Of a DNA stretch of 41,494 nucleotides, positions 22,567 to 31,840 are shown piece after piece (position 1 is the first letter of the stretch; each line of letters starts with the position of its first letter). The stretch is from Deltaproteobacteria bacterium RBG_16_49_23. Its GTDB lineage: Bacteria; Desulfobacterota; BSN033; UBA1163. The notes under the pieces are model-generated. The model worked only from the letters and a program-made list of their open reading frames with translations. It was not told the origin of the DNA and made no database searches. The position numbers were made by a program, and so were the translations under genes. The stretch is taken from the NCBI GenBank assembly GCA_001798855.1, contig MGQQ01000086.1:1-41494 (forward strand), read 5' to 3'.

Positions 22567-24915
22567 ATGGAGGAAGAAAAGATTCTGCCCGGACAAAAGG
22601 CTTCTCTCATTTCGGACCTTCAGGAGAGAATCGATTCAAGGGATGAAGAGATAAAGGCTCTCAGGAAGGGATTGGCTCAAAAAGATAAGGCCATTGGGGC
22701 TCTTGAACAGAGACTTCGTCAAGAGGAGACTCTCATTTTCAAGTGGCGTCAGGAGATTCTCCGGCTCAAGGGAATTGAGGATACCCTTGCCTGGAAAGCC
22801 GTGCGAAGATTCTTTAACTTTTTAGAAGACGTAGTCCTTCCTCCTCATACGAGAAGGGGCCAACTCTTTATTGAGATCCTGAGCCGATTACGAACCCATT
22901 CGGAAGGTCCGCCGAAAAGTGAAGAAGGGCAGAATCATCCTTTCCTGGGTTCCCGTCAGGAATTCGAATCGACAGACCCCTTCCCATGCCATGGCTCGGA
23001 GGCGCTCACCTTTCCGGTGGGGGTGGAGCCCCAGGTTTCAATCATCATCCCGGCATGGAACAGGTTTGGCTATACTTACAGATGCCTGAAGTCAATTCTG
23101 GAAAAGACCTCGGACGTTCAATACGAGATCATCATTGTTGACGACGGCTCGACCGATGAGACGAAAGGACTCTCCGGAAAAGTCAGAAACATCCGGCTGA
23201 TCCGCAGCGAATCCAATCTCGGATTTGTTCGGGCCTGCAACATGGGGGCGGAAAAGGCAAGGGGTGAATATCTCCTCTTCCTCAATAATGACACCGAGGT
23301 GACCGAAGGCTGGCTTAAGGCAATGGTGGGGCTCATGGAAAACGACCGGACGGTCGGTGTGGTGGGGGCCAAGCTCATCTTTCCGGAGGGCTGTTTGCAG
23401 GAAGCGGGATCGATCGTTTGGAGTGACGGGATGACATCGGGATACGGTCGGGGTGAAGACCCTGACAGCCCCCCCTTTTGCTACAGGAAGGAGGTGGACT
23501 ACTGCTCCGGGGCCTGTCTGCTTGTCCGTAAGCGTCTGTTCTTTGACCTTGGACGTTTTGACGAAATCTACTCCCCGGCTTACTTTGAAGATGCCGACCT
23601 GTGCCTGGGCGCTAAGAGGATGGGATACAAGGTCGCTTATCACCCCGAGGCCGCGATCAAACACCATGAACATGGAAGCGGCACAAGAGAAAAAGCGATA
23701 GATTTATATTACAAGAACCGACTCAAATTCGTGAAAAAATGGGGTCCTGTCCTCAAGAAACATCTCAAACCGAAGCCTGAGAATGTGCTCCGGGCAAGGG
23801 ATGCCCGGACGGGAAAAAGGATGCTCGTGATCGATGAGATCATTCCTGTGTCTTCCCTCGGTTCGGGGTATCCGAGGACAACGGTTCTTTTGAAGTATTT
23901 GGCAGAATTGGGTTACGTCATCACTTTTTTCCCGCTTACGGACGGGTTCCCTTATCAACCCGGGACGAAGGCCCTCCAGAGGATGGGAATCGAGGTTTTC
24001 TACGGAGAGGGCCTGAACCTTCATAGACATCTTGAAGAACGGCATGACTTTTACGATGTGGTCCTTGTCAGCAGGCCTCATAATGCAGACCGGGTGATGC
24101 AGCATCTGAGGAAGTTTTTTCCCAAGGCCCTGATCCTCTATGATGCCGAAGCCCTTTATTCGCTCCGGGAAATAGAAAGGCTGAGGTTGAGGGGGGTCCC
24201 TTTGAATCAGAGCGAAGAGAGCGAGATCATCCGAAGAGAATTGGGATCCATGAAGCAGGCCGATTCGATCATCGTTGTTTCAGAATATGAAAAAGAAAGG
24301 ATGGAAGCCTACGGGTTAAAAAATCTTTTTCGATGGGGTTATCCCTTCAGTCTGAGGCCCCCGCAAAAAGCCTTTGAGGAGAGGAAGGACCTGCTTTTCG
24401 TCGGAGGATTCCTCCAGTCCCCTTCTCCAAACGAAGATGCAATGCTTCATTTCGCTCAAGCGATTTTCCCCCGAATTCAAGAATCTCTGGGATGCGGTCT
24501 TCTCGTTGTCGGAACCAATTATTTGGAATCGGTTTCCCGTCTCCAGTCCGACCACATCACGGTCGTTGGCTTTGTGGAAGAGTTGACCGACTATTACGAA
24601 AGGTCCCGCATCTTTGTTGTTCCTACGAGATTTGCCGCAGGGATTTCACTCAAGCTCCTGGAAGCCATGGGGCATGGAGTGCCCGCCGTCGTCACACCCC
24701 TGATCGCCCGACAACTTGGATTGGCTGACGGGCAAGGCGTCCTGGTGGGAAAGGATGATGAAGATTTTGCCGCTAAGGTCGTGGAACTTTATGAGAACGA
24801 AAAACTCTGGCGTGAATTGCAGAGAGAAGCTTTAGATTTTGTCCGCCAACACTTCGATCCGGAAGAGATGAAGTCCCGTCTGGCAAATTTCTTTCGATCT
24901 TTCGATGCGAGATGA
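22567..24915 (+). CDS. Coiled coil-GT2-GT4 bifunctional glycosyltransferase
   Basis: A 782-residue soluble protein in four parts. Residues 1-75 form a charged coiled coil. Residues 80-105 contain AWKAVRRFFNFLE and PPHTRRGQL, matching the C-terminal end of the glycosyltransferase at 10787. Residues 155-400 are a GT2 domain (VSIIIPAWNRF, IIVDDGSTDET, FLNNDTEVTEGWL, AYFEDADLCLGAKRMGY), the rhamnosyltransferase-like pattern. Residues 418-782 are a GT-B/GT4 domain (LLFVGGFLQSPSPNEDAML, VGFVEELTDYYERSRIFVVP, ISLKLLEAMGHGVPAV). It probably adds two consecutive sugars to the growing glycan, the coiled coil serving assembly or membrane association. The start at ATG 22567 has no strong ribosome-binding site. 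Confidence 0.87.
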   Translation: MEEEKILPGQKASLISDLQERIDSRDEEIKALRKGLAQKDKAIGALEQRLRQEETLIFKWRQEILRLKGIEDTLAWKAVRRFFNFLEDVVLPPHTRRGQLFIEILSRLRTHSEGPPKSEEGQNHPFLGSRQEFESTDPFPCHGSEALTFPVGVEPQVSIIIPAWNRFGYTYRCLKSILEKTSDVQYEIIIVDDGSTDETKGLSGKVRNIRLIRSESNLGFVRACNMGAEKARGEYLLFLNNDTEVTEGWLKAMVGLMENDRTVGVVGAKLIFPEGCLQEAGSIVWSDGMTSGYGRGEDPDSPPFCYRKEVDYCSGACLLVRKRLFFDLGRFDEIYSPAYFEDADLCLGAKRMGYKVAYHPEAAIKHHEHGSGTREKAIDLYYKNRLKFVKKWGPVLKKHLKPKPENVLRARDARTGKRMLVIDEIIPVSSLGSGYPRTTVLLKYLAELGYVITFFPLTDGFPYQPGTKALQRMGIEVFYGEGLNLHRHLEERHDFYDVVLVSRPHNADRVMQHLRKFFPKALILYDAEALYSLREIERLRLRGVPLNQSEESEIIRRELGSMKQADSIIVVSEYEKERMEAYGLKNLFRWGYPFSLRPPQKAFEERKDLLFVGGFLQSPSPNEDAMLHFAQAIFPRIQESLGCGLLVVGTNYLESVSRLQSDHITVVGFVEELTDYYERSRIFVVPTRFAAGISLKLLEAMGHGVPAVVTPLIARQLGLADGQGVLVGKDDEDFAAKVVELYENEKLWRELQREALDFVRQHFDPEEMKSRLANFFRSFDAR

Positions 24916-25067
24916 ACCCCGTTAGAAAGTCTGCGACTTTCCAACGGGACGGCTCACTCGGGGCTTTAAACCCCGTGTTCGCTCAAACGGTAATAACTCG
25001 CCCCCGCTGCAATCCCGGTGAAAGCAAAGCTTCGCACGGGGCAAGCAGCGGGGCTTTCTAACGGGGT
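24916..25067 (+). repeat. ACCCCGTTAGAAA-type element between two glycosyltransferase genes
   Basis: A 152-base element with perfect 13-base ends, ACCCCGTTAGAAA (24916-24928) and TTTCTAACGGGGT (25055-25067). It begins on the base directly after the TGA of the preceding gene. Its right end, GGGGT followed by GAAG, lies in ribosome-binding position for the next ATG at 25072. The next gene's frame is open back into the element (25018). Confidence 0.85.
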
Positions 25068-25071
25068 GAAG

Positions 25072-26010
25072 ATGGCTACCTTTTCCATCGTGACTCCTTC
25101 CTATAACCAGGGACGTTTTATTGAAGAGACGATTAGCAGTGTTCTCTCTCAGGAAGGAGATTTTAAGGTCGATTTTGTTATCGTCGACGGAGGATCAACA
25201 GACCATACCCTTGACATCGTCATGAAATACGAAGAATTGGTCAGAAACAACAGATACCTTATCCGATGCAAAGGGATCGCCTTTCGATGGGTTTCCGAGA
25301 AAGACCGGGGGCAGTATCATGCTCTCAATAAAGGCTTCAGCATGACGAATGGGGAAATCATGGCCTGGATCAATAGCGATGACAAGTACACTCCCTGGGC
25401 CTTTAAAACGGCCTTGGAGGTATTTCAACGATTTCCTTCCGTGGAATGGATCACCGGGATCGGCACAAGCTGGAATTCGAAAGGGATGATGGTGGGGGTG
25501 AATCGGGAGATCTTTTTTACGAAACGGCTCATCCTGAATGGATTCTACCCGGTGATGAAAGATTCTTTTATTCAGCAAGAGAGCACTTTTTGGAAAAGAA
25601 GCCTCTGGGAAAAGTCAGGCGGGAAGATGGACGAAGCCATGGAACTGGCAGGAGATTTCAAACTGTGGGTCGATTTTCTGAACCATGCTCATCTCTACCA
25701 GGTGCACGCTGTCTTAGGCGGCTTTCGAACCCATTTTGACCAGAAAACGGCTTTCAAGAAAAAGGAATACAGGAAAGAGGTAAAACAGATCATCGAGAAA
25801 ACGAATAATTATTTTTCTCCCGATGATGATAAATCGTACCATATCCGGTATTCCCACTTGAAAGAGGATTGGGTCCTGCGAGAAATTCGAATCGATGAGA
25901 AGGACGCTCTTTCTCGAAGCGCGAACATTCAAAAAGTTGAAATCGGTCCCCTGCTTCACCGGCTCCTCAAGTGGCGAGCTCTGTTTTTACGGAAGTTGGG
26001 AAAAAAGTAA
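25072..26010 (+). CDS. GT2 glycosyltransferase
   Basis: A 312-residue protein from ATG 25072; the extension to 25018 is repeat sequence. FSIVTPSYNQGRFIEETI opens the GT-A fold, FVIVDGGSTDHTLDIV gives the nucleotide-binding Asp, and WINSDDKY is the metal-binding motif. AGDFKLWVDFL is the usual acceptor-side block of this WcaA-like subfamily. It is closely related to the protein at 28162. No membrane segments. It probably adds one sugar of the repeat unit. The C-terminal 60 residues are basic and may contact the membrane. Confidence 0.87.
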   Translation: MATFSIVTPSYNQGRFIEETISSVLSQEGDFKVDFVIVDGGSTDHTLDIVMKYEELVRNNRYLIRCKGIAFRWVSEKDRGQYHALNKGFSMTNGEIMAWINSDDKYTPWAFKTALEVFQRFPSVEWITGIGTSWNSKGMMVGVNREIFFTKRLILNGFYPVMKDSFIQQESTFWKRSLWEKSGGKMDEAMELAGDFKLWVDFLNHAHLYQVHAVLGGFRTHFDQKTAFKKKEYRKEVKQIIEKTNNYFSPDDDKSYHIRYSHLKEDWVLREIRIDEKDALSRSANIQKVEIGPLLHRLLKWRALFLRKLGKK

Positions 26011-26035
26011 GGGGATAAGAGGGGATTGTTGAAAT

Positions 26036-26086
26036 CATCATTCAAAAAATCTCCCCTAACCCCTCTTTGCCAAAGAGGGGAAGATG
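26036..26086. repeat. Dispersed AAATCTCCCC/CCTCTTTGCCAAAGAGG palindrome
   Basis: CCCCTCTTTGCCAAAGAGGGG (26059-26079) forms a hairpin preceded by AAAATCTCCCC. It belongs to the same dispersed family as at 236-323. It ends just before the FkbM gene and could be an attenuator or transcript-end structure. Confidence 0.7.
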
Positions 26087-26102
26087 AAAAGGACAGACCT
26101 GA

Positions 26103-26873
26103 ATGCGCTTAAGCAGTTTATTTTCAAAACTGGCCCCTGAGAGAATGACGCTCCAGGGGGCGTTGAGCCATATCAAAAGGTTAGGGTTTGAACCTGAAAC
26201 GGTATTGGATGTGGGAGCGGCCGGCGGAACCTATGAGATCTATGAAACGTTCCCGAAAGCCTTCCATGTCCTGATCGAGCCTCTGGAGGAATACAAGCCC
26301 TACCTGGATCGAATGGTCAAGCGATATGAGAGGGCGGAGGTCGTGATCGCTGCAGCGTATCATGCGTCGGGTGAGGTGACTCTTCACGTTCATCCGGACC
26401 TGATGGGCTCCTCACTGTACCTGGAAGGTGAGGATTCTGATGTGAATGGTCTTCCAAGGGTTGTGAAGGCCGTTACCTTGGACCACCTCTGCAGCAATCG
26501 CAGACTCGAAGGTCCCTACCTCATTAAACTGGACGCGCAGGGCGCGGAACTCGATGTCTTGAAGGGCTCGGAAAAGGTTCTTGAGAATTCGGAATATGTC
26601 GTGGTGGAGTCGTCGTTATTTCAGTTTTTTAAGAATGGCCCCCAATTGATCGATGTCATCCTCTTCATGAAGGACCGGGGTTTCGTAGTCTATGATCTAT
26701 TGGATCATCAGTACCGCCCCTTAGACGGGGCGATGTCTCAAATTGATCTCGCCTTTGTGAAGGAATCAGGGTTCTTTAGAAAATCTCATGTTTACGCAAC
26801 GAGAGCACAGAGAGAAATCCAAAATAAGAGATTGAAAAAAGGACGGATTGGGATGGGAGAGGGATCGAGATGA
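26103..26873 (+). CDS. FkbM family methyltransferase
   Basis: A 256-residue protein. TVLDVGAAGGTYEIYE near residue 33 is motif I, LIEPLEEYKPYL holds the acidic residue that binds SAM ribose, and PYLIKLDAQGAELDVLKGSE near residue 138 is the FkbM signature (K-x-D-x-Q-G-x-E). It ends in a basic tail. FkbM enzymes O-methylate sugars and other hydroxyls in natural products and surface glycans. A methylated fucose or rhamnose residue would fit here. Its stop overlaps the start of the next gene (ATGA), so the two are translationally coupled. Confidence 0.88.
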   Translation: MRLSSLFSKLAPERMTLQGALSHIKRLGFEPETVLDVGAAGGTYEIYETFPKAFHVLIEPLEEYKPYLDRMVKRYERAEVVIAAAYHASGEVTLHVHPDLMGSSLYLEGEDSDVNGLPRVVKAVTLDHLCSNRRLEGPYLIKLDAQGAELDVLKGSEKVLENSEYVVVESSLFQFFKNGPQLIDVILFMKDRGFVVYDLLDHQYRPLDGAMSQIDLAFVKESGFFRKSHVYATRAQREIQNKRLKKGRIGMGEGSR

Positions 26874-28075
26874 AAGTCCTTTACGATCACCAGGCCTTCA
26901 GCATGCAAACCTACGGCGGAGTCTCCCGTTATTTTTTTGAATTGATGAACCTTTTCAGCAAGGATGACAGGGTCGATGTGAGGCTGGCATTAAGATCATC
27001 AACCAACCTTTATCTCCGGAATTCTTCCCTGTCCGGGAGAAAGGCCGCCGGCGTCCATGAAGGGGATCGGGATGGGAAGAAGATTCGGAAAGTTCTTCAC
27101 TCGATGGGAGAGGCTTTCTCGAAGAACAGGGTTTTCAGCTCTCTTCTCTATCGTATGAACTTCAGGGAGAGCGTTCGCTCCCTTCAAGAACAGGACTTCG
27201 ATCTCTTTCACCCGACCTATTTCGCTCCCTATTTCTTACCCCGTTTAGGCAAAAGGCCCTTCGTCCTGACCCTCTTTGACATGATCCACGAACGATTCCC
27301 GGAAATGTTCTCACCCGGGGATAAAACTTCCTCGTGGAAGGAGGAGTTGGTTCAGAAGGCGGCAAAGATCATTGCCATTTCCCAAAGCACAAAGAATGAC
27401 CTCATGAGATACTATAACCTTCGGGAAGAAAAGATCGTAGTGACCCATCTGGCCTCTTCCATTTCACTTGAAGGGAGACCGGAGTCGTCAGGGCTGATGC
27501 TTCCTGAACGATACATCCTTTTTGTCGGCAACCGGGATAAACCTTCTCCCCTTAAAGAAAGGTATAAGAATTTCACCTTTTTTATCCGAAGCATCCATGA
27601 GTTGTTACAGGAAGATTGCGATCTGAATCTCATCTGCGCCGGAGGAGGAAGATTCCATCACCAGGAGAGGAGCCTGTTCAATGAACTCAGAATAGAAAAG
27701 AGGGTTTTCCAATATCCCGCCACGGACCGGACATTAGTCGATTTATATCGAAATGCAATTCTGTTGGTTCTTCCCTCTCTCTATGAAGGATTCGGCTTTC
27801 CTGTCCTGGAGGCATTCTCCTGCGGATGCCCCGCAGCGGTAAGTCGTACGGGCGCATTACCCGAGGTTGCGGGAGAGGGAGCCCTTTACTTTGATCCATT
27901 GGAAGGAGCATCGATCAGAGAAGCGGTCAGGAAGGTGATCGAAGATAAAGCCTTACAGGAACATCTGAGATCTGAAGGGTTTAAACAAGCCCGGAAATTC
28001 TCCTGGAGAAAGACAGCGGAAGAAACAAAATCGGTCTATGAAAGTGTGCTGGCTTGGTCAAATAAATTATTGTAG
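26870..28075 (+). CDS. GT4 glycosyltransferase
   Basis: A 401-residue GT-B enzyme. The N-terminal half begins MKVLYDHQAFSMQTYGGVSRYFFEL, a common start for mannosyl- or fucosyltransferase-like GT4 proteins that recognise lipid-linked acceptors. HPTYFAPYFLP and LTLFDMIHERFPEMF follow. The C-terminal half has YILFVGNRDKPSPLKERYKN and the donor-binding E-x7-E region LPSLYEGFGFPVLEAFSCGCPA. It is retaining and cytoplasmic. The ATGA overlap with the FkbM gene indicates a coupled pair. Given gmd and fcl, GDP-mannose or GDP-fucose is a plausible donor, but the sugar cannot be read from sequence. Confidence 0.88.
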   Translation: MKVLYDHQAFSMQTYGGVSRYFFELMNLFSKDDRVDVRLALRSSTNLYLRNSSLSGRKAAGVHEGDRDGKKIRKVLHSMGEAFSKNRVFSSLLYRMNFRESVRSLQEQDFDLFHPTYFAPYFLPRLGKRPFVLTLFDMIHERFPEMFSPGDKTSSWKEELVQKAAKIIAISQSTKNDLMRYYNLREEKIVVTHLASSISLEGRPESSGLMLPERYILFVGNRDKPSPLKERYKNFTFFIRSIHELLQEDCDLNLICAGGGRFHHQERSLFNELRIEKRVFQYPATDRTLVDLYRNAILLVLPSLYEGFGFPVLEAFSCGCPAAVSRTGALPEVAGEGALYFDPLEGASIREAVRKVIEDKALQEHLRSEGFKQARKFSWRKTAEETKSVYESVLAWSNKLL

Positions 28076-28129
28076 GGCATGATCCCCGATCATGCCTTTA
28101 AACGGTGCGTTCGGGGAACGCACCCTACA
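28071..28129. repeat. Three-stem palindromic repeat or terminator-like structure
   Basis: The outer stem TGTAGGG/CCCTACA encloses two hairpins, GGCATGATC-CCC-GATCATGCC and GGTGCGTTC-GGG-GAACGCACC. It begins within the stop codon of the GT4 gene. The cloverleaf-like fold is not a tRNA. It is a dispersed repeat type and could terminate transcription. Confidence 0.75.
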
Positions 28130-28161
28130 TTCCATTCAATTTTATTTATTGCGATTTATTA

Positions 28162-29019
28162 ATGCAAAATCCTTTACTGAAAACCTATCCTCTGGTATCC
28201 ATTGTAACCCCTTCCTATAATCAGGGGAGGTTTATTGAGGAGACGATTCAGAGCGTCTTGAATCAAGATTATCCGAACCTCGAATATATTATTGTGGATG
28301 GAGGCTCCACGGATGGCACCCTGGACATCCTTAAAACATATGGAGGGAGGATCCGGTGGATATCCGAACCCGACAGCGGACAGTCTGAGGCGGTCAACAA
28401 AGGGTTCAGGATGTCGAGGGGGGAGATATTAGGATGGCTCAATTCCGATGACACTTATATTCCAGGCGCCATCCGGTGCGCCGTGGAATATCTCGTCGGG
28501 CATCCGGAGGTTGCGATGATGTATGGGGACGGATATGAGGTCGATGGACAAGGGAGAAGAGTTAGGAAGTTTCCGACGCCGGAAAAGTTTGATCTCGACA
28601 GATTGATGTATCGATGGAATTATATCCAGCAACCTGCCGTATTTATGCGAAGGGATCCTCTTTTTGAGGTGACCCTTCTTGACCCGACCCTTCACTGGAG
28701 CATGGACTATGATTTGTGGATCAGGATCGGTCGGCAATATAAGATTGCCTATTTCCCTGTTCCCCTCGCAAACCTGAGGAATTATATGACGACGAAGACT
28801 GCCTCCGGAGGGCTTCCAAGGTTAAGAGAGATCATCAAGGTCATCAGAAGGCATGGAGGAAGGAGGTATCCTCCAGCCTTTTTCATCTACAGCTTATGGA
28901 TCCTGGAGAATATTCTGCGAAAGAAATCCCCAAGGTTAAACAGGCTTCTCTTGAAGTTGTCCTTGGGGAGGGTGAGGTATTGGATGAGAAGGACGATCTT
29001 AGGAAGCCGCGAATCTTAG
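28162..29019 (+). CDS. GT2 glycosyltransferase
   Basis: A 285-residue protein from ATG 28162. The frame extends to 28105, but that part lies in the repeat. VSIVTPSYNQGRFIEETI, YIIVDGGSTDGTLDIL, GWLNSDDTY (metal-binding Asp-Asp) and WSMDYDLWIRIG are the GT-A motifs of the same subfamily as the protein at 25072, with which it shares long stretches. The basic C-terminus lacks a membrane helix. The two GT2 paralogues probably arose by duplication and later diverged in specificity. fcl follows after 21 bases, probably in the same transcript. Confidence 0.87.
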   Translation: MQNPLLKTYPLVSIVTPSYNQGRFIEETIQSVLNQDYPNLEYIIVDGGSTDGTLDILKTYGGRIRWISEPDSGQSEAVNKGFRMSRGEILGWLNSDDTYIPGAIRCAVEYLVGHPEVAMMYGDGYEVDGQGRRVRKFPTPEKFDLDRLMYRWNYIQQPAVFMRRDPLFEVTLLDPTLHWSMDYDLWIRIGRQYKIAYFPVPLANLRNYMTTKTASGGLPRLREIIKVIRRHGGRRYPPAFFIYSLWILENILRKKSPRLNRLLLKLSLGRVRYWMRRTILGSRES

Positions 29020-29028
29020 GGGCATTGA

Positions 29029-29994
<966 letters not shown>

Positions 29995-30033
29995 TTTTTT
30001 TCTACTTCCCTTTGTCAATGAAGGGATTATTTA

Positions 30034-30211
30034 TTAACAATCTCAAAATAGAAAAGACATCGATTTATAAAATCCCTCCTGACCTCCCTTTTTCTAAGGG
30101 AGGGATTGCCCCTCTTTGGCCGCCGGCCCATAGGGCCTCTGGCCCGGAGGGAAAAGAGGGGCAAGAGGAGATTTTCCAATGCTTATGTCAATTCAATTGT
30201 AAGACTGTTAA
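30034..30211 (+). repeat. TTAACAGTCTC-type MITE, copy B
   Basis: Ends TTAACAATCTC (30034) and GACTGTTAA (30203-30211). AAAATAG, GACATCGATTT and AAAATCCC match copy C (37870) directly and copy A (21861) in inverse orientation. The centre is a CCTCCC/GGGAGG palindrome plus CCTCTTTGGCCGCCGGCCC, as in copy A. Confidence 0.8.
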
Positions 30212-30221
30212 TAATCCGGGC

Positions 30222-30319
30222 AAAATGACCGGGTGATAGGGCATTTTACCTATTTTTTATTTCACTTTTTTAAGAAATTGTATTAAAATTAAGGTAATTT
30301 AACTGGCATATTTATTGCT
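30222..30319 (+). promoter_or_regulatory. Putative sigma-54 promoter with upstream inverted repeat
   Basis: TGGCATATTTATTGCT (30304-30319) fits the -24/-12 consensus: GG and GC are separated by exactly 10 bases. About 70 bases upstream, AAAATGACC (30222-30230) and GGGCATTTT (30239-30247) form an inverted repeat in the place expected for an activator binding site. The AT-rich stretch between them would suit DNA bending. The NtrC-type activator at 36493 is a candidate regulator. Confidence 0.6.
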
Positions 30320-30687
30320 AGCTGTCAAAATGACTGCTGACCTCTTTCGGGTCAGGGGGGAACGGGGTTTTTGACTCGATCCGTCAAAAATACAGTATGT
30401 TTAACCAAAAAATAATAGGTTTCCCCCATTTAAATTCATAGACAAATAAATTATAAATATATTTGTGCAAGTTCAAAAGGGAGAAATCCATTAGGCGTAG
30501 ATTCTAACCCATGAATTCTGAGAATTTCCTTCTAACATTTAAAGAACACTCAGTTGTCATGTCCCGCGCTGCGCGGGATTCGGCATCTCGTTTTGGCTTG
30601 AACCCCAGATCCTGAAACAAGTTCAGGATGACAGGTCTTGGAAATTTCAAATATCTTTGGATAGGCTTATTCGAGGGGTTTGCTCCG
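30320..30687. other. Long leader with repeats before the GT2 gene
   Basis: There is no convincing gene. 30335-30362 holds a short GACC/GGTC hairpin followed by a T-run region. 30488-30545 is an inverted copy of the block at 22322-22363. 30560-30640 is a dispersed repeat with GCGCTGCGC and CCTGAAACAAGTTCAGG hairpins. The leader from the putative sigma-54 promoter to the gene is about 360 bases. Confidence 0.5.
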
Positions 30688-31647
30688 TTGAAAAATCAAG
30701 TAGATCTGAGCATCGTCATTGTCACTTACCATTCGGAAGACTATATTCGCGGATGTCTTCGATCCGTCGGGGAGGCGGCCCGGGGGCTCTCCTCTGAGGT
30801 CATCCTCGTGGAGAATGCGTCCGGAAATGGAACGCTTCGCATGGTCAATAGAGAGTTTCCGGATGTCGTTGTGATTGAGAACAAGAAAAACGAGGGATAT
30901 GCGCGAGGGGTCAACCAGGGGGCGAATATCGCCACCGGTCAGTATCTGTTGATCCTCAACCCTGACACCCAACTCAATCCGGACACCTTGAAGATTCTCT
31001 TAAATTTTTTAAAGAACCAGACAACGGATTGCATCGTTGGAGCTCACACCATAGATGGAACAGGCCGAAGGATTCCTTCTTGCCGATCCTTGCCCCATAT
31101 CGGGAATCTCACCCGATATCTCGTCGCTCCCCTGTTAAATGGGACAGGATTGCAAAACCCCAGACGGCGCCTGCTGGATATATGGGAACAGCATGAAACG
31201 GTAGATGTGACAAAATATGATGGATATATCTCAGGGGCCTGTATCTTAACAAGATTAGACTTCTTTAAACGCATGGGGATGTTCGATGATCGGTACTTCT
31301 TATATTATGAAGACGCCGATATGGGTTTCCGGATCAAGCAAGCGGGATACCGGGCCTTCCTTGTTGCGGAGGCTTCCTTGGTCCATTTTTCGGGACGAAG
31401 CGCAGCCCATTGCCCTTGGAGCAGACTTTATGCTGCAGAATCTTGCTTGCGCTACCTCCATAAAAATTTCACATTTCGCCACCGGATGGTTTTTCAGCCC
31501 AGTCTCTTCATCCTCCTTCTGAGCTGGGCTGTTCGGGCATGGTTGAAAGGAGACCAGACTGAAAAGAAGGTTCTACTGGAAAGCTTGAAGCGATTCATTC
31601 CTCCCTTCCTGGGCGGCACGCCTATGCAGGCCCGGGATCCTTCGTAA
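30688..31647 (+). CDS. GT2 glycosyltransferase (rhamnosyltransferase-like)
   Basis: A 319-residue protein from TTG 30688, which has GAGGGG 9 bases upstream. An ATG at 30628 gives 20 more residues but lies inside a dispersed repeat. LSIVIVTYHSEDYIRGCL, VILVENASGNGT and LLILNPDTQLNPDTL are the GT-A motifs of the WbbL-like subfamily, which often transfers rhamnose to lipid-linked acceptors. YFLYYEDADMGFRIKQAGY is its acceptor-side block. Around 290-310 a hydrophobic stretch (LFILLLSWAVRAWL) may associate with the membrane. It is the first gene behind the putative sigma-54 promoter. Confidence 0.85.
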   Translation: MKNQVDLSIVIVTYHSEDYIRGCLRSVGEAARGLSSEVILVENASGNGTLRMVNREFPDVVVIENKKNEGYARGVNQGANIATGQYLLILNPDTQLNPDTLKILLNFLKNQTTDCIVGAHTIDGTGRRIPSCRSLPHIGNLTRYLVAPLLNGTGLQNPRRRLLDIWEQHETVDVTKYDGYISGACILTRLDFFKRMGMFDDRYFLYYEDADMGFRIKQAGYRAFLVAEASLVHFSGRSAAHCPWSRLYAAESCLRYLHKNFTFRHRMVFQPSLFILLLSWAVRAWLKGDQTEKKVLLESLKRFIPPFLGGTPMQARDPS

Positions 31648-31679
31648 GGTGTATCAATTTAGCGGTTTGAAGTAAATCT

Positions 31680-31765
31680 TTTAAAATCCCTCCCCACCTC
31701 CCTTTGCCAAAGGGAGGAGAAAATATTTCCCCCTTTTGACAAAGGGGGATGAAGGGGGATTAGAT
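31680..31765. repeat. Dispersed CCTCCCTTTGCCAAAGGGAGG palindromes
   Basis: Two hairpins lie in tandem: CCTCCCTTTGCCAAAGGGAGG, then CCCCCTTTTGACAAAGGGGG. Both belong to the dispersed family and are flanked by AAAATCCCTCC and GGGGGATTA. They fill most of the gap between the two genes. Confidence 0.75.
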
Positions 31766-31840
31766 AACCTTTTTCAAAGAGCTAAAATGATATCGTAAGG
31801 TAAATCCGTCCGGTCCAAACGTAACCTTCGGCGACTGAAA

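Noticed and set aside
23092-23673. A 193-codon minus-strand frame inside the GT2-GT4 fusion gene
   Set aside because: It is an antisense shadow of a clearly coding gene with no independent motif.
28071-28129. A cloverleaf-like fold suggestive of a tRNA
   Set aside because: There are only three stems, with no anticodon arm geometry, T-loop or CCA context. It is a palindromic repeat.
28105-28161. Extended N-terminus of the GT2 gene at 28162
   Set aside because: The extension translates the palindromic repeat and is absent from the paralogue at 25072.
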